From: Neoceratodus forsteri
Lineage: Eukaryota > Chordata > Ceratodontiformes > Ceratodontidae
DNA: 64,000 bases
Assembly (NCBI GenBank): GCA_016271365.2
Contig: CM057452.1
Location: 827,730,001-827,794,000 of the forward strand
Reading direction: 5' to 3'
How positions within the stretch are numbered: position 1 is the stretch's first letter; every line of letters starts with the position of its first letter. Of this stretch, positions 52,339-62,244 are shown piece after piece. Under the pieces are notes generated by a model, which was not told the DNA's origin, did no database searches, and saw nothing but the letters and a program-made list of their open reading frames with translations. The translations under genes and the position numbers were made by a program.

Positions 52339-53550
52339 GAGCCTTTCCAGTCTGGCTTCCAGCCTTCTCCTAATACAGAGAGAGCTCTGTCAGGGTGCAC
52401 CATGATTTTCTTGCAAGGGATAGTGGATGTTGCTCCATTTTGGTTCTGCTTGACCTTTTTCGGCCTTTGACATGATGGACCATGGGGTACTGTTGACTCA
52501 TCTGGGGCAATTTGTAGGACTCACGGGAATGGTGTTACAGAGGCCTGAGTCCTACTTATCTGGAACAGTGCAGCTTGTGGCACTTGGATCTTTCCTTTTG
52601 GTGGTGCTACACTCTGCTGTGGTGTGCCTCAGGGGTTGATCTTGGTTCCCATATTGTTTACCGTGTACATGTTACCATTGGGGGAGATCATTAGATGCTA
52701 TGGCTTGGGTTCTCATTGTTATGCCATGATTTCCAGCTGTATGCATCTTGTGCCCCTGATGATAAGGCTGGTGTCTCAGAACTGAATGAGTGCCTTAGGG
52801 AAATTCAGGACTAGATAGTGACCAGCTGGCTTACACTGGATCCTTTGAAGATGGAGGTGCTACTGACGGAGCCAGGTATCATTTGTTCATCTGCGTCAAG
52901 TTGTAGTGCTGTTATTCCTTCTTTGGATGGTGTTGCTGTAGAGGATGTAGATAAGGTGAGGAATCTGGGGATCACTCTGGACTCCAAGCTGACATTAGAA
53001 TATCAGGTGTTGGCTGTTGTCTGTAGTGGCTTCTACCATCTTTAAAACATCTTCTGAATCAAGCCCTCTCTTAATCAGACTGACTTGGCAACACTGGTGC
53101 ATGCTCTGGTTTCACCTAGAGTGGATTACTACAACACTCTATACCTGGGCTTCCACAAAGTTGTTGCATCTCTTGCTGCTGGAGCAGAATATGGCAACCA
53201 GCTGGTTCCTGGCACCTCCCAGTTCAAGCATATCACACCTGTTCTCCATGATCTGCATTGGCTGCTGGTGTGGTTTTGCATCAACTTCAAGGTGTGCTTG
53301 TTGACATACAAGGCCTTGCATGGTTCGGGTCTTGTCTACCTGAAAGTCCCTCTGACCCATATGCTCCTGGCCATTCCCTTCGGTCATGGAGGAGTGCCTC
53401 TTAACTGTTTCAAGATCCTGGTTAAAGTCTTTGGGGGATAGGGTATTCAGAGTAGCTCCTCTGATTCTCTGAAATGTCCTTCCTACAAAGGTAAGAAGTA
53501 CTTCCTCCCTGACCATTTTTAAATCCAGATCAATAACACATCTGTTAAAC
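52339..53550 (+). pseudogene. RT palm and C-terminus of outer L2-like LINE
   Basis: Resumes SEPFQSGFQPSPNTERAL, then a broken FDMMDHGVLL region, CGVPQGLILVPILFTVYMLP, and GSHCYAMISSCMH where the catalytic Y-A-D-D should be (frame lost). Then MEVLLTEPG and VRNLGITLDSKLTLEYQV (52818-53045), ALVSPRVDYYNTLYLGF, LHDLHWLLVWFCINFKVCLL (53085-53441), FRVAPLILWNVLPTKVR and SLTIFKSRSITHLLNTF (to 53550). Block order is complete for L2-type ORF2 but spread over many frames. Confidence 0.82.
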
Positions 53551-53669
53551 ACATTCTCATGTTTTGGGGCATAAGGTCTCTGATTATATGGTTTCCCATG
53601 CAAACCCTACTCCATTTTATTAGGCCTCCTCTGGACCACTTACACCCTGTCAATGTCCTTGCAGAGGTG

Positions 53670-53969
53670 TTATCCCCAGAGCTGGAAACCATACTCCAGG
53701 TAGGGTCTCACAAGTAAGCTATACAGGGACAACACTACTTCCCTTCTTCTGCTAGAGACCCCCCTCATTATGAGCCCCAGCATCCTGCTTGACTTGCTTG
53801 CTTCCCTGTTGCACTGCCCTGCCACCTTGAGGTCATCAGATATGATCAACCCAAGGTCACTTTCTTGCTTGATAACTGTAAATAACCCCCTAATATTATA
53901 CACAGATGCTAGTTTCCCCACCTTAGGTTCATGACTTTGCACGTTTTGACACTGAAACCCAGCTGCCAC
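53670..53969 (-). pseudogene. Post-RT region of the same CR1-like LINE
   Basis: A 99-codon frame with FQCQNVQSHEPKVG, IKQESDLGLIISDDLKVAGQ, CNREASKSSRMLGLIMRGVS and LSLYSLLVRPYLEYGFQLWG. These match the QE.DLGVI.SDDLKV..Q and L..LVRP.LEY..QFW blocks of CR1 thumb regions. At lower coordinates DIDRV..VQRRPNKMEQGLH follows to about 53560. Confidence 0.88.
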
Positions 53970-54045
53970 TCCCTAGGCCACTCCTCTAGTTTCTCCAGAT
54001 CTCATTGCATTCTCTTAACCCCCTCCTGGGTGTTCACCCTGTTGC

Positions 54046-54880
54046 AGATTTTTGTGTCCTCCACAAAGAGACACACCTTCCTCTCCAGTTCCTCTGCATC
54101 ATCACTTATGATGAAGTTGAAGAGGATAGGACCTAGCACCAATCCCTGTGGTACTCGACTCTTCACTCTGCCGACCTCCCAGTGACTGCCATTTAACCAC
54201 CACCCTCTGCTTCCTATTATTCAACCAGTTTGATACCCAGCACACCACCTTCTCCCCTACTCCCAGGCTACTAAGTTTCTTTATCAGCCTCCTGTGTCGA
54301 ACAGTGTCAAAGGCCTTACTGAAGTCCAGATAGGCCATCACGTGATTCACCTCCCATGTTACCCAGTCAAAGAAATCTATGAGACTTGATTGTAATGACC
54401 TTCTCCCTATCAAACCGTGCTGCTGCTGGTCCTGTAGCCAAGGTGTCTCCAGGTATTCCATCAGTTTCTCCTTCAGCTGGGTCTCCATTAACTTCCCCAT
54501 CACTGATGTGAGACTGACTGGTCTGTATTTACTGGCCTCTTCCCTGTTGCTGCTCTGGTTCAGAGGGACTATATCAGCCCTCCTCCATTCTTCTGGAACC
54601 ACCGCAGCCTCCAATGAGATAATAAATAGCATTGCCAGAGGGGCAGCTAGCACCATATCCAGTTCCTTAAATACCCTTGGGAGAATCCCATCTGGCCCCA
54701 TTGCTTTGTTTTCCTTAAGTGCTTCCAACCCCCTACAGATTCTGTCATCTGCAAATGGACTTGTGTCCACTCCCCCTGGTGTCTTTTAATGTATGAAGGC
54801 CTGTCCCCACTTTCCACTGTGAAGGCTGAGCAGAAGTATTCATTTAAAATGTTACCTTTCTTTTGTCTTCCACTGCACAT
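54046..54880 (-). pseudogene. CR1-like reverse transcriptase (222-codon open frame)
   Basis: The frame 54770-54102 reads KENKAMGPDGILPRVFKELD, VPEEWRRADIVPLNQSSNRE, KYRPVSLTSVMGKLMETQLK, DQQQHGLIGRRSLQSSLIDF, FDWVTWEVNHVMAYLDFSKA, FDTVRHRRLIKKLSSLG and WVSNWLNNRKQRVVVKWQSL. These cover fingers and the first catalytic aspartate (AFDTV). The frame is then lost; block B appears as GVPQG-like LVLGPILFNFIISD in another frame. The catalytic box reads VCLFVEDTKICNR at about 54080-54045, FADD changed to FVED. The upstream frame (54880-54647) holds the end of the linker. Non-functional but well preserved over 220 residues. Confidence 0.9.
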
Positions 54881-55045
54881 TCTTCTCCCCCAGCCTCCTA
54901 ATTTTCACTGTACCACCCCTTGCCTTTCTTTTTTTTTTTTTTGATCACGTACTAGAAGAATGCTTTATCTCCATTTTTGAGCTTCTGGGTGATCATTTCT
55001 TCAGTTTGAGACTTTACTGCTCTTACCCTCCTTACTGACTCCCAT

Positions 55046-55260
55046 TCAGGATGCGGGTGTGGTGAATACTGTGGCTGCTATTGTCACTGGTGCTGGCACT
55101 GTTGTGCTTGAGCAATGTGATGCCGATGAGTGTGTCTGTGTGCAAGGTGTGGAGCATCAGTTGTAGGAGGCAGATGTGCATTGAGAAATTGAAATTATGG
55201 GAGAGAAAAGTGAAGAAGTGGAGCAGGTTGACACAGATGATGAGGAGAAAGAAGATATGG
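55046..55260. other. No recognisable feature
   Basis: About 215 bp between the CR1-like fragment and the tandem duplication. A plus-strand frame crossing it (55081-55353) has no signature. Confidence 0.4.
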
Positions 55261-55262
55261 GT

Positions 55263-56150
55263 GGTGTCAACAATGATGATAAGGATCCTCTGTGGGAAAC
55301 TGAAAATACAAACAGGAGGATGGTGCACTACCTATCATTATTGCCTGCTGTGAGCCAGACGTGAAAGCTAGGAGACATTACTGAGGCATCCTAGCACTGG
55401 AAAGATTGTTTTTAGCACTACATAGCATTGAGAGGTAGGCAGATCTCCTGACACGCTGAGAGGGGTGGAGCTGTAGTTCTGAGTATCCCAAAGGAACCAC
55501 AATTCATAGTTACTGTAACACTTTTTATTGTTGTGAGACTCACAGGCTTTTTTAACTGATGTATATCTGGTCCACTGGACTATAGACTGTTTTACAGATT
55601 TGTTTCTGAAATAATTTTAATCAGGTGTTCTGCGATCCTGGGCAGTCACTTCCTGGTCATGCTACATATATTCTCTTACCCACAGCAAGCAGGGCTAATT
55701 TGCACTACCTGGTGCCAACAATGATGATATGGATCCCGTGTGGGAAACTGAAAATACAAACAGGTGGATGGTGCACTACCTATCATTACTGCCTGCTGTG
55801 AGCAGATGTGGAAGCTGGGAGACATTGCTGAGGCATCCTGGTACTGGAAAGATCGTTTTTAGCACAACGTAGCATTGAACGGCAGGCAGGTCTCCTGACA
55901 TGCTAAGAGGGTCAGAGCTGCAGTTCTGAGTATCCCAAAGGGACTACAATTCATTGTTACTGCAACACTTTCCACTGCTGTAAAACTCACAGGCTTTTAT
56001 AACTGATGTACATCTGGTCCACTGGACTATATACTGTTTTAAAGACTTATTTCTGAAATAATTTCACTCAGGTGTTCTGCGACCCTGGACAGTCACTTCT
56101 GGGTGGCACTATATATATTCTCTAGCCCAGAGCAATTGGGGTGAGCTCAA
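55263..56150. repeat. Two-copy tandem duplication, 448-bp period
   Basis: Copy 1 starts CAACAATGATGATAAGGATC (55268) and copy 2 starts CAACAATGATGATATGGATC (55716). Both continue through TGGTGCACTACCTATCATTA, CTGAGGCATCCT, GAGTATCCCAAAGG, CTGGTCCACTGGACTATA and GTGTTCTGCGA to ATATATTCTCT, with scattered differences. No coding content. Confidence 0.85.
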
Positions 56151-56528
56151 GCAGGGAAAGCATGTGGCGCCGCGCATGGAGACATGCAAGACATGCGCAT
56201 GTGGCTGGAGAGGCTGAAGTGCAGGAAATACTGTAAGCAGAACTCTTTTTACCATTAAATGTAACAGGGCAGTTGGTGTATAGGCAGTATGGTGAGCAGG
56301 GGAGGTGTTAACCTCATCAAAAGGGTTCTATATTGAGCCTGGTATAACTGCATTAGGTAATATCTTGTTAAACAGGTGCTGTGTCTATTATTGTATAAAA
56401 AAAAATGTTGTTTTCCTCTCTATCCTTGGTTACAATACCAGATACTTTGATTCTTTAATATATTCACCATGGACAATATTATTAAATCACTAGAAAAGGA
56501 TGTGGGAGTGTGATGTATAAAATGTAAA

Positions 56529-57772
56529 ATGTACCTGTTTTCTGAGGAAGCTATTATTACTGATAATTTTATATGCAGTAAGTGCAAGCATATTCAGATG
56601 TTGGAAAATGAAATATGTACACTTATCATCCAGTTGATAGTGATTGAGATGAAACAGTATGAAACTGGTACTGAAATCAATGCTATAGCACATACTAGTG
56701 TCGCTGTCTTTCCCTCCCCATCAGGCATTAGGAAATAAAATACTTCAACCACATATACCGAATAGAACCATCAACCTAGTGGAAGTTAGAGAGGACATAA
56801 ATAATAAAAGAATAAACAAAAAGGATAGGGGTGATAATGATTTTCTGGAAAACTTGGAAGACTCAGAATGGACAGAGGTTATTACAAAAAAACAGACCAA
56901 AAAAAGGACAAAGAGCAATGACATATGCAGCCCTAATACAAAACAGATTTCTACCATAATGCAGACTCAATGGAAATGAAAAGCATCACAACTCAGGAGA
57001 CAAATTGTGAGCCCACTCCACCCATAAACAATGGTCCTGACTCTGATGTCATAGACATAGTAATACCGGACTGTTCCAATACTCCTAATATCAGTAATAG
57101 CGGAGCCAGAGATAATCCTACAGGTATTAATCCAACAAATAACAATGGTGAAAATGATAACTCTCTCCAGGAAGCTATATCCATCCCCCAGAACTCACTC
57201 TCAAACAATTCCAATCTGATCATCGGCCATGAAAATTCTAGGACCAGGACCCCCTCACCCCAAACAGGAAAGTGTTTGTGCTTGGTGATGCTATGATTAA
57301 ATATATAGACAGAGTGGTATGTGCACCAGATAAACACAACAGAACCTGCTGTAGTTATAGTGGAGCACTTATTAATGATATTACCATCATGCTTGACACT
57401 ATCCTCCAAAATTCAGGGGGAACCCCATTAGTTATAGTCCACGTAGGAACAAATGATTTAAACAGTTCTAGTATAAAAACAATGCAGCTTGACTACTGTA
57501 CATTAGGATGTGCAAAAAACTAGAAGATAAAGGATGCACAGTTATAATCTCAGAAATACTACCAGTATCTAGAGGTGAATTTAAGTTCAATACAGTTTTT
57601 TTTTATAAATGAATGGATTAGAAAATGGTCAATACAAAACATGTATACATGCATCACACACTGGGAAGAATTTAAAAATAAAGATAATTTTTACTGGTGG
57701 GATGGTTTGCACCTCATTAAACAAGGGAATTATTTGCTGGGCAAAAAAAAAAATCAAAGAGCGTATTACTAA
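56529..57772 (+). pseudogene. ORF1 with SGNH/GDSL-like esterase domain (catalytic Ser lost)
   Basis: Start region FICSKCKHIQMLENEICTLI: a Cys pair followed by a leucine-rich coiled coil, as in CR1 ORF1. A low-complexity Asn/Asp/Lys-rich middle (56698-57270) follows in shifted frames. Then comes the esterase core: VLGDAMIKYIDRVV (family GDS(I/L); here the Ser is Ala), IVHVGTNDLNSSS (block with G-x-N-D), VIISEILPVSRGEFKF (shifted frame), FINEWIRKW and WWDGLHLIKQGNYLL (Asp-x-x-His block). Esterase-like ORF1 proteins of CR1/L2 LINEs are thought to be nucleic-acid chaperones. Several frameshifts and a stop at 57521-57523 break the frame. Confidence 0.8.
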
Positions 57773-57844
57773 ACATTTAAACTAGAAACTATGGGTTAAG
57801 TAGCCACACATCCACTGGAGGTTACAAAAAGAGAACCAAATAAC

Positions 57845-58560
57845 AGGGTGAACCATGATTATAAGATAATGCTTCTTAATGCAAGAAGCTTAAATGCCTC
57901 TAAAAACATCAGAACTGCAAGCAAAAATGCTTCTAGATAAGGTGGACATGGTGGCAGTAACATAAACCTGGTGGGACAACAGTAGCGAATGGCATAAGAA
58001 TATCACAGGCAACACAGTTCATTCCAGTAACAGAATACATTGTAAAGGTAGAGGTGTATGTATTCACCTCAGAAATAGCAGTAAATGCACCCAGGTATTC
58101 CCACCTCCCTGTGAGGGGCCTGACATAGAAAACTTATGGCTGAAAGTTACAATAAATAAATTGGGTAAAAAATGTTAGGAATTTATTACAGACTGCCAGG
58201 GTTGACTTCTGAAGTTAAAAACAAAATTATTAAAGAAGTAACAGATATGGCAGAGAACTAGGTGAAGTGATAATACTGGGTGATTTCAACTACCCATGCA
58301 TCAATTGGGAGCCATGTACTTGTAATAGTAGTTCAGAAAAATCATTTATTGATGCAATGACTAGTTTTGGCTTATCACAGATAGCAACGCAACCCACTAG
58401 AGGGACCAATATCCTAGACCTTATTCTCACAAATAATACTGACCTTATTTATGGAATTGAAATTCACTGTCCAATAGGTGAACATGATCATAATGTAGTC
58501 AAATGTAATTTTCATGCTGAGATACAAAATAGCAAAAATATACATAATAATAATATATAA
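57845..58560 (+). pseudogene. ORF2 endonuclease domain of the same CR1-like LINE
   Basis: IMLLNARSLNASKTSELQAK opens the domain at about 57865. VDMVAVT-TWWDNSSEWHKN follows, where an in-frame stop replaces the catalytic Glu of TETW. Then GRGVCIHLRNSSKC. After a broken segment, MIILGDFNYPCINWEP (58267; intact GDFN), FIDAMTSFGLSQIATQPTRG, NILDLILTNNTDLI and GEHDHNVVKC follow, with EHDHN corresponding to S-D-H-N. The domain is complete in outline but carries at least three lesions. The open frame 58267-58560 ends with the element. Confidence 0.85.
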
Positions 58561-58561
58561 A

Positions 58562-58650
58562 GTGATTTGTAAGATAAACAGTTTTGCAGTGGGAGTACAG
58601 GGAGGGACTGCACAGAAAATCATTATAAAGGACAATTTATCTTTATATAA
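58562..58650. repeat. Single unit of the 105-150 bp tandem repeat (see 60960-61535)
   Basis: AAGTGATTTGTAAGATAAAC then AGTTTTGCAGTGGGAGTACA and GGGAGGGACTGCACAGAAA match the unit repeated at 60960-61535. The array appears to have been separated by insertion of the 58655-60767 element. Confidence 0.7.
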
Positions 58651-58693
58651 TTACTGGCGACTCCCTTTAATACCCTGTTTTCAGACTCTGATG

Positions 58694-58733
58694 AAATGCC
58701 GTAATAACTTGAAATCAAGTTATTACGGCATTT
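58694..58733. repeat. Perfect hairpin, 19-bp arms, 2-base loop
   Basis: AAATGCCGTAATAACTTGA (58694-58712) and its exact reverse complement (58715-58733) surround AA. It sits just inside the left inverted end of the Crypton-like element and could be a recombinase or terminal recognition structure. A second, weaker foldback (CACAG...CTGTG with CTCGAG words) follows at 58750-58793. Confidence 0.8.
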
Positions 58734-58902
58734 TCAAAAATTCTTCATTCACAGTTCTCGAGCGTGTCTGAGCTCGAGACATTCTGAGCTGTGAAGCAAT
58801 AAATTTAAACCGTGAATCAGTTTAACTTACAGTCGCTAGATTCAGAACAGCATCATTCCTGCTTATAAAGTGTATCGTTCATCACATTTCCTAAAAAAAA
58901 AA

Positions 58903-60158
58903 ATGGCACAAAGATTTCAGCTACCTTCAGTAAATGAGAGAAAAATCTTCATTCTTGATCAAGAGAATCAAAACACAGCATGAAAGACAGGTAGCGACTT
59001 AAAGTTGTTAAAAGTTTTCATGGTACAGAAAAATGAAACAAGAGAGCTAAAATCTGTAAGTGCCACAGAGTTGGACTCCTGTTGGCAGAGTTTATTTTTT
59101 GTGTAAAAAAAGCAGATGGTTCCGAATATGAACCCAGCACATTACGAGGGATATTAGTGAGCATTGACAGGCACCTCAGAAATGAAAAATACCCACATCC
59201 ATATTCAAAGTACTGAATCTGAATTCACACAGACAAAAGAAACATTAGAGCAAAACAAAAGTTCCTAAAAAAGGAAAGGAAAGCGACCACTGAAAGCCAA
59301 GCTCTCTCAGAGGAAGACATAAACCTCCTACATACGTCTGGCACCATATCCATGCGAACTCCAACAGCACTACTGAATTTAATATTTTTCTACATTGGAC
59401 TGCATTTCACTCTGCAAACAAAGGAACAATACGATTTAATGTGGGGAGACATAAGTGAAGGGAAAGACTCAGATGGGCAGCGCTATTTAGAATATACCGA
59501 AAGGCAGACAAAAACAAGAACGGGGGAAAACCCCCATGATGTCCGACCTGTGGCTCCTCAACTATATGAGAACCCCCGCCATCCAAGTAGAGACCCACTT
59601 ACTGCCTATGACATCTATAAATCTAACCGTCCAAAATCAACACTAACAGCAGAGTCACCCTTTCATCTGGCACCAAACATAAATTATGTCCCTGGTAAAT
59701 CAATGTGGTTCCGTTCCATGAAAATAGGAATGAACAAATTGCGTAAAATGATGCTTAACATGAAGCTGTCTGCAGGAATACCTGAAGAAAAATGAATAAC
59801 TAATCACAGCACTTGCAAAACATCAATTCAGCATCTCATAGATGCCAATGTGCCATCCACAGATGTTCAGCAGGTCTCAGGACGTAAAAGCTTACAGAGC
59901 ATCAACAACTACTCTGTGCTAAGTGAAAAAAAGCAAAGACACATCTCTAACATCCTAAATAAAGTTCAGATTCCAGACGGCATCCCAAGTACCTCAAAAA
60001 ATTTCTTGTATCCAGACCCAGTGCCCCAGAGATCACTATGGCCAACAAGACTAGCACCCACAAGGCTCTCTATGGATGACAACACTGAAAGCCTCCACAG
60101 TATGTTCGGTACCAACTGTGTCTTCCATCAAGGAGTGATGATAAATATTACAAGTTAA
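58903..60158 (+). pseudogene. Crypton-like tyrosine recombinase (DUF3504/KIAA1958-type), inactivated
   Basis: ATG at 58903 begins MAQRFQLPSVNERKIFIL, which stops at 58981. After a frameshift in an A run (about 59105), one frame runs to 60158. It contains KADGSEYEPSTLRGILVSID, AKQKFLKK, SEEDINLLHTSG, TALLNLIFFYIGLHFTLQ, EQYDLMWGDI, LEYTERQTKTRTGENPHDVR, AYDIYKSNRPKS, PFHLAPN, ANVPSTDVQQ and SINNYSVLSEKKQRHISN. Stops interrupt it at about 59215, 59221 and 59793. These blocks match the core shared by vertebrate Crypton-derived proteins (KIAA1958, ZMYM2-4, QRICH1). The likely catalytic Tyr (NNYS) remains. The usual Arg in L-R-x-x-E is absent (LQTKE), the H-S-x-R motif reads HSTC, and the G-H block reads GRK. 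Such enzymes cut and rejoin DNA through a tyrosine link; this copy cannot. Confidence 0.85.
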
Positions 60159-60787
60159 GGTCCTGTTGTGAAAAAACCCAGGCATCGCATCATCTATGAC
60201 ACTGATTCCGACTAAAGCGGCAGCATGTGAGTACCACAATTTCAGCATTACATAGCACACATAAATAACCAAGAAAACAGTTAATTTCTAGCTGTCACTG
60301 TAAAAAAACAAATGTAATGAGTGTAAGTACTTGAACCCAGTCCCTTACAGAGTTTTTTTTCTGTCCCTAGGTTCACCACAGCAACCGGAAGATTTTAACA
60401 GATACAGACTGACTTCCTGCATGGCACATCAAGAAAACAACAACCGCTTGATAGAATAGACTATTTAAAAATGTTTCAAAAGAAAATGTTTTGCTCATTT
60501 TAACCGTATTTATTAATAGTTTAAAAAATGATACAGCATTCAGCCTAGCTCCAAGATGGATTCCCTGACGATGTTTTGAACTGGTAATCATAGTATTTTA
60601 AAATGTTTGCACTTTTATGTAAGAGAGTAGTATAGCTTGAGAAACCTTAAGAATGAAAACATAGATAGATAGACTGTTTAATGAGTTGAAATAAAAAAAA
60701 AACTACACACAACAATTCTCAAACTGTTTTTCCATATCACTATTCAGGGTATTAAAGGGGGTCACCTGTTATTATAAAAAATAAAAT

Positions 60788-60932
60788 ATAGGCAAGTGTT
60801 AACTTATGCATATTTTTTTCATACCCTCGTTCTTTGATGAACAAATAAACCTCTCGAGCTCTGCTCTTGAGGTTTATTGTTCATCAAAGAACTTGGGTAT
60901 GAAAAAAATATGCATAACACACACTTGCCTAT
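60788..60932. mobile_element. 145-bp palindrome (MITE-like)
   Basis: ATAGGCAAGTG (60788-60798) and CACTTGCCTAT (60922-60932) begin and end arms of about 62 bp. The inner words TATGCATATTTTTTTCATAC and TCTTTGATGAACAA are exactly or nearly matched in reverse on the right. The loop is TCGAGCTCTGCTCT-like. It lies between the Crypton-like element and the tandem array. Confidence 0.88.
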
Positions 60933-60959
60933 CCATTATTCTCTATATGGTGTCTTTCT

Positions 60960-61535
60960 TATACATTGCATCATAAAGTGTTTTATGAGACAAACAGTTG
61001 TGCAGTGGGCATGCAGGAAGGGATTACACAGAAATTTAGCTTAAAGGAGAATTAGGATTTGAATAGTAGCTTTCATACACACTGCATCCTAAGGTGCTTT
61101 ACCAGACAAACAGTTGTGTGGTTGGAGTGCAGGGAGGGACTGTGCAGAAGCATAAAGGAGAAGTGACATGTATATAGTGCCTACCACAGAAACTGTGTTG
61201 TATCCTAAAGTACCTTACAAAGATAACAGTTATTCAGTGGGAGACTAAGCGTTTAGGGGCTGTGCAGAACTGAGGAGAATTGAGATTTCTATAGTGCTTT
61301 TAATCCATACTGTATCCTTAAGTGCTTTACAATTCAAAAAGCTGTGCAGTGGGGGACTGAGAGTGCAGTAACTGCACAGAAAGGAGATGAATTTAGTAGA
61401 ATTTAGTAGAACTGAGAGTTATATAATGAGAGTTATATAGTGTTTCTCGTACATCCTTTATCTCAAAGTGCTTCTCATCTACAGCAGTTTTGTAGTGGGA
61501 GACTGAGAGTGCAGACACTGTGCAGATATAAAAAC
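60960..61535. repeat. Tandem array, five units of about 105-150 bp
   Basis: Units are recognised by TGCATC(C/A)TAAAG(T/G)(G)CTTTAC...ACAGTTGTGCAGTGGGAG...CTG(T/C)GCAGA. They start at about 60974, 61080, 61188, 61307 and 61453. Spacing is uneven because of small insertions. A sixth unit lies at 58562-58650. Confidence 0.75.
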
Positions 61536-61904
61536 TGAGGCAGTGGTGACCTTTTCCCATGGTTTCTTAAACTAAAGGCCAATATCATAGCTAAACATCT
61601 TGTTACCATCTTTAATCTATCCCTGACATCCTTACCTATCCCAACAATCTGGAAACCAAGCAGGGTGGTCCCAATATTTAAATATAGAGACCCTACCATT
61701 CTTGACAACTACTGTTCCATTTCCATATGTTCTCATTTGAGCAAGATCCTTGAAAGCATTGCCTTCCAAAAAATCTAAGACCAAATGTCCAGGTATAACA
61801 TCATCCCTCCCTACCAACACAGTTTCAGAAAAGACACACAGCAGTACCACTGACTTGGCTTACCTTACAGACAAAGTTATCAGGGGCATGGATAAAGGTA
61901 TTCT

Positions 61905-62038
61905 AATCATTGAAACATAGACAATAACAGCAGAAAAAGACCAGAGGTCAATTCAGTCTGCCAAAGTTACTTATAATCCCTGGAACCTACTGTGAGGAAA
62001 GGTAGGAGGGAAGGGACCCAAACCAATGCCATATTCAG
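61905..62038. mobile_element. Short insert beginning with a CR1-like 3' end
   Basis: ATTGAAACATAGACAATAAC and AGCAGAAAAAGACCAGAGGT with CAGTCTGCC resemble the plus-strand 3' terminus seen at 15444 and 49290. A stretch resembling part of 62815-62850 (GAGGAAAGGTAGGAGGGAAG) follows. It interrupts an RT reading frame. Confidence 0.5.
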
Positions 62039-62244
62039 GGGTTTAACTAAGGCCTTTGATCTAGTGGACCACAAAATCCTTCTAGACAAATTGCATATCA
62101 GTGAGTTCTCCACTGTGACTACATCCTGGTTTTGAAATAACCTCTTGAGGAGAACCCAGGTGATCTGCACCTTGGGGGAGCACCTCCAGTTCATTGGGTG
62201 TCATGAGTAGGGTCCCTCATGGATCCATCTTTGGGCAGATTCTG

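Larger units (their letters stand above)
48065..53550 (+). mobile_element. Outer L2-like LINE of a four-level nest
   Basis: Level 1 of the nest. Plus-strand endonuclease-to-RT sequence (48065-49262) ends at LPFWG...KKVVAVQL. It resumes at 52339 with SEPFQSGF and runs through the RT and C-terminus to about 53550. The intervening 3.1 kb consists of a CR1-like element that itself contains further LINEs. The element uses the same family blocks as 4733-7262. At the far end it meets another CR1-like element at about 53551. Confidence 0.82.
53551..55045 (-). mobile_element. CR1-like LINE, linker to C-terminus
   Basis: Minus-strand fragment from the endonuclease-RT linker (about 55045-54900, KLKNGDKAFF) through an almost complete RT (54770-54050) to the post-RT region (53969-53555). 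It lacks the endonuclease and the true 3' end, and abuts the outer L2-like element at about 53551. It is the largest uninterrupted CR1 RT in the window. Confidence 0.88.
56300..58560 (+). mobile_element. CR1-like LINE with esterase-type ORF1 and ORF2 endonuclease
   Basis: Plus-strand 5' portion of a CR1-clade element: ORF1 with a cysteine/coiled-coil start and an SGNH-hydrolase-like domain (56529-57772), then the ORF2 endonuclease (57845-58560). The RT is absent; the element stops at about 58560, where a different tandem repeat begins. ORF1 is rarely preserved in fossil LINEs, which are usually 5' truncated, so this 3'-truncated copy must have been cut by a later event. Codon and base use is more A-rich than other copies here. 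Confidence 0.82.
58655..60767 (+). mobile_element. Crypton-like tyrosine-recombinase element with 23-bp inverted ends
   Basis: The ends 58655-58677 and 60745-60767 are inverted repeats matching at 20 of 23 positions, with the core CTTTAATACCCTG / CAGGGTATTAAAG perfect. Between them is one decayed tyrosine-recombinase gene in plus orientation. The element lies in a tandem repeat whose units occur on both sides. A perfect 19-bp hairpin lies 17 bp inside the left end. Cryptons are usually described without long inverted ends, so the boundary assignment is an inference. Confidence 0.65.

Noticed and set aside
53139..53603. A 154-codon minus-strand open frame
   Set aside because: It is antisense to the L2-like C-terminal blocks at 53085-53550 and carries no signature of its own.
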